From JBDIVL01 sp039794405 (GTDB taxonomy: Bacteria > Planctomycetota > Brocadiia > Brocadiales > Brocadiaceae): a stretch of DNA of 64,000 nucleotides. Each line of letters begins with the position of its first letter. Within the stretch, counting starts at the first letter, position 1. Of this stretch, positions 62,205 through 64,000 are shown in pieces. Below the pieces are notes generated by a model, which saw nothing but the letters and a program-made list of their open reading frames with translations, made no database searches and had not been told where the DNA came from. The stretch covers positions 95,714-159,713 of the forward strand of contig JBDIVL010000002.1 of assembly GCA_039794405.1 (NCBI GenBank), written 5' to 3'. The position numbers were made by a program, and so were the translations under genes.

Positions 62205-64000
62205 CTACCTACCCCTTCCTCGTATATGTTTTGCGAAATCCCTTGAATTGTTTACACTTTCACTCACCATCTTCACGATCGTCCCCTTTTGTTTTCTTAA
62301 CATTTTTTCAACACTCTGCGCATCGGCTGCGGATATGTTAAAGTGGACTGCCTGGTTTACCACAACTGGCTCGCTTCTCGTTATCGCCGGGGTGTTAGCG
62401 ATAGGAAAGCGCGCACCTTTAACAAGACTACCACTCCCTCCCATAGTCCAGCTCCCCGGGCCACCAAGCGGGTTATAACCAGCCCCGGAGTTGGCCACCG
62501 TGGGGCCTCCCGCTGGTCCGGTAAATCCAGGCATAAACAGGCTGCCAATCATGGATATAGCCTTAAACATAAGCCACTGCGCGATCATTTGATTGACTGC
62601 GCTTAGCCATGCGTCCGCCATGCTTGCAGAAAAGGTTTTTGCGTTTGAACCTATATTACGGAAATCCGTCATTACGCTCTTACTAAACGTAGCAAATGCG
62701 GCCGTACCGCCAGATTGAAAATCCTCCATCATGCCTTTGGCGCCTTTGGCCCATGTAAATCCTTCGCGTTGTAATTCTTTATAATATACCTTTATCCCAC
62801 CGGCAAAGTCGTTCGACCGCAGGGTTCTTTGTTCTTCAAGCTCCTGTAACCTCGCATAGTATGCCTCCCAGGCGAGTGTGAGGTCTCCCGTGATGGCGAT
62901 TTCCTCATCGCGCTGTTTTTCGAGAAGCCCTTTGCGGTATTCAAAGTATCGCTCAGAATCGAATCGCAGGGCCTCGTACATACCTTCGAAAGTTTCAAGG
63001 ATGTCCCTCGCGGATCTCCTTGTCAGCTCATCAGCCTCTTCCTGTGCGCGTGCATTGGCTTCGAGATTATCGAGTATATTTTGCGCCGTCTCATCAACTA
63101 TCCTGGCGTATTCTTCTTCCCACTGCTGTGCGGCCTTAGCGTTTGCATCCAGATTGTCGAGTATTTTTTGTGCAGTCTCATCAACTATACTGGCGTATTC
63201 TTCTTCCCACTGCTGTGCGGCCTTAGCGTTTGCATCTAGATTGTCGAGTATTTTTTGTGCAGTTTTATCTACTAAGCTTGCATATTCCTCCTGCCATTTT
63301 ACGGCCTCTTCCGGGGTCATACTGCTCTGGAGTGCTGCTACCTCTGATTGTAATTTTCTATATTCGTCTAATATTTCCTGATATCCCTTGTCTGTAGCGC
63401 CGACAAACACATTATCCAGGGCATCCAGCCTTTTACTCCCTAACTGCTCATTTAGTTCAAGTGTCTCTCTTTGTAGACGGTTTATCTCAATATAATTATC
63501 GAGTAATTCCCCTGCCGATTTCCCTACATCAAAAAACGGCTTAATCGGTGTACTGACCATTTCCCAGAACGTTCTCGCCACATCGCTCAATTCTCCGTAT
63601 ACTACAAGCAATGCTTTCAGCGCAGGCGTTAGTTGATGCTCAACGACATAAGCCGCATCTTTTTGAAGATCTATGAATTGCTCAGAATTTTTTAAAAATA
63701 CTTCATCTTTCAACTCTGTTTTAAGATCTTCAATTCTTGCCTTTGTACGCTGCAGCTCATCGTTCAAAGAATTCGTTGATTTCCCTACCCTTGATATGAT
63801 TCTATCCCCGGCCTCAAATGTGGCGTTAAGGAATGCCTGCCTTCTATCCGTATCTGTTAGCTGAGATTCAGTCTTTCCCAGTGCGACCTGCATATGTTTC
63901 AGATGTGTATCGTAATCAACGAGTATCCCAAGGTTATCGAGTATTAATTTTGACTGCCTGGCCACGCCGAGGGTGATGTCTGAAAACGCCTGCGTTATGG
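62205..64000 (-). CDS. Phage tail tape-measure protein, 5' end missing
   Basis: The frame is open to the right edge; residues before the GTG at 63965 (AFSDITLGVARQSKLILDN) are clearly part of the protein, so the true start lies outside. Visible features: the conserved N-terminal tape-measure segment, long coiled coils, and three tandem 29-residue repeats (WEEEYASIVDETAQKILDNL type, encoded about 63040-63300). A hydrophobic Gly-rich stretch (SMIGSLFMPGFTGPAGGPTV) precedes the C-terminal basic tail. The protein sets tail length. At least 598 residues are present. Confidence 0.85.
   Translation of the reverse strand, partial: ITQAFSDITLGVARQSKLILDNLGILVDYDTHLKHMQVALGKTESQLTDTDRRQAFLNATFEAGDRIISRVGKSTNSLNDELQRTKARIEDLKTELKDEVFLKNSEQFIDLQKDAAYVVEHQLTPALKALLVVYGELSDVARTFWEMVSTPIKPFFDVGKSAGELLDNYIEINRLQRETLELNEQLGSKRLDALDNVFVGATDKGYQEILDEYRKLQSEVAALQSSMTPEEAVKWQEEYASLVDKTAQKILDNLDANAKAAQQWEEEYASIVDETAQKILDNLDANAKAAQQWEEEYARIVDETAQNILDNLEANARAQEEADELTRRSARDILETFEGMYEALRFDSERYFEYRKGLLEKQRDEEIAITGDLTLAWEAYYARLQELEEQRTLRSNDFAGGIKVYYKELQREGFTWAKGAKGMMEDFQSGGTAAFATFSKSVMTDFRNIGSNAKTFSASMADAWLSAVNQMIAQWLMFKAISMIGSLFMPGFTGPAGGPTVANSGAGYNPLGGPGSWTMGGSGSLVKGARFPIANTPAITRSEPVVVNQAVHFNISAADAQSVEKMLRKQKGTIVKMVSESVNNSRDFAKHIRGRGR
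63040..63300 (-). repeat. Three tandem 87-bp coding repeats in the tape-measure gene
   Basis: TGTGCGGCCTTAGCGTTTGC and CTGGCGTATTCTTCTTCCCA recur 87 bp apart; the two right-hand copies are nearly identical in DNA, which implies recent duplication. Confidence 0.75.

Noticed and set aside
62878..63381. Plus-strand Ser/Ala-rich frame opposite the tape-measure gene
   Set aside because: It mirrors the tandem coding repeats of the real minus-strand gene.
1..64000. tRNA, rRNA, tmRNA and common riboswitches (T-box, cobalamin)
   Set aside because: No stretch with the required conserved sequence or cloverleaf was recognised by eye; a covariance search could still find one.

Overview
The window looks like chromosome of an anammox-type planctomycete (Brocadiales, close to Candidatus Brocadia). 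This is an inference. Supporting signs are a moderately low GC content, a Minf_1886-type protein so far named from Planctomycetes/Verrucomicrobia, a protein-only RNase P (HARP) beside an archaeal-type RNA ligase, a long tandem CoA-enzyme activase, very many TPR proteins and abundant intergenic palindromes. No hydrazine-metabolism gene, rRNA, tRNA or CRISPR array is visible, so the assignment rests on general gene content.

Layout. 1-5.3 kb: a PAS/PilJ sensor protein cut by the left edge, a chemoreceptor and a truncated transposase-like protein. 5.3-6.6 kb: gene-free DNA with repeat elements. 6.6-18 kb: an OGG1-like DNA glycosylase, then a minus-strand run of leuD, a 1433-residue activase/dehydratase-like protein, leuC, a small zinc-ribbon protein, htpX and thrC. 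18.2-26.4 kb: a plus-strand cluster with a MutL-like ASKHA ATPase, a barrel-sandwich/KOW-like protein, a DUF6754 membrane protein, a HEPN/nucleotidyltransferase pair and three membrane-associated proteins joined by overlapping stop/start codons. This cluster is the best candidate for an undescribed system. 26.9-35.5 kb: a hotdog-fold protein, a GlmU-like sugar nucleotidyltransferase, HARP and RNA ligase (convergent), a TrkA-N/DHH phosphoesterase and a cysteine-repeat lipoprotein. 35.6-52.5 kb: housekeeping and envelope genes (sulfatase-fold hydrolase, PSP1, metG, SUMF1-like protein, TPR proteins, DUF192, tilS, a degenerate PLD protein, HtrA, nifS and nifU). 52.9-64 kb: the tail module of a prophage, all on the minus strand, with the tape-measure gene cut by the right edge.

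Regulation. Several genes have near-consensus sigma70 promoters with 16-17 bp spacers (leuC, htpX, the hotdog gene, the GlmU-like gene, the DHH gene, psp1, tilS, htrA). For leuC and tilS the predicted transcription start falls at the start codon, suggesting leaderless mRNAs.

Repeats. Intergenic DNA carries at least four repeat families. One is a 120-bp element with 13-bp inverted ends (two full-length copies, two with internal extra DNA). One is a longer family ending in a GAGGCcttGCCTC hairpin. One is a TGTAGGG-type palindrome. The last is a paired-hairpin (REPIN-like) structure. All coordinates and motifs were read by eye; no searches were run.
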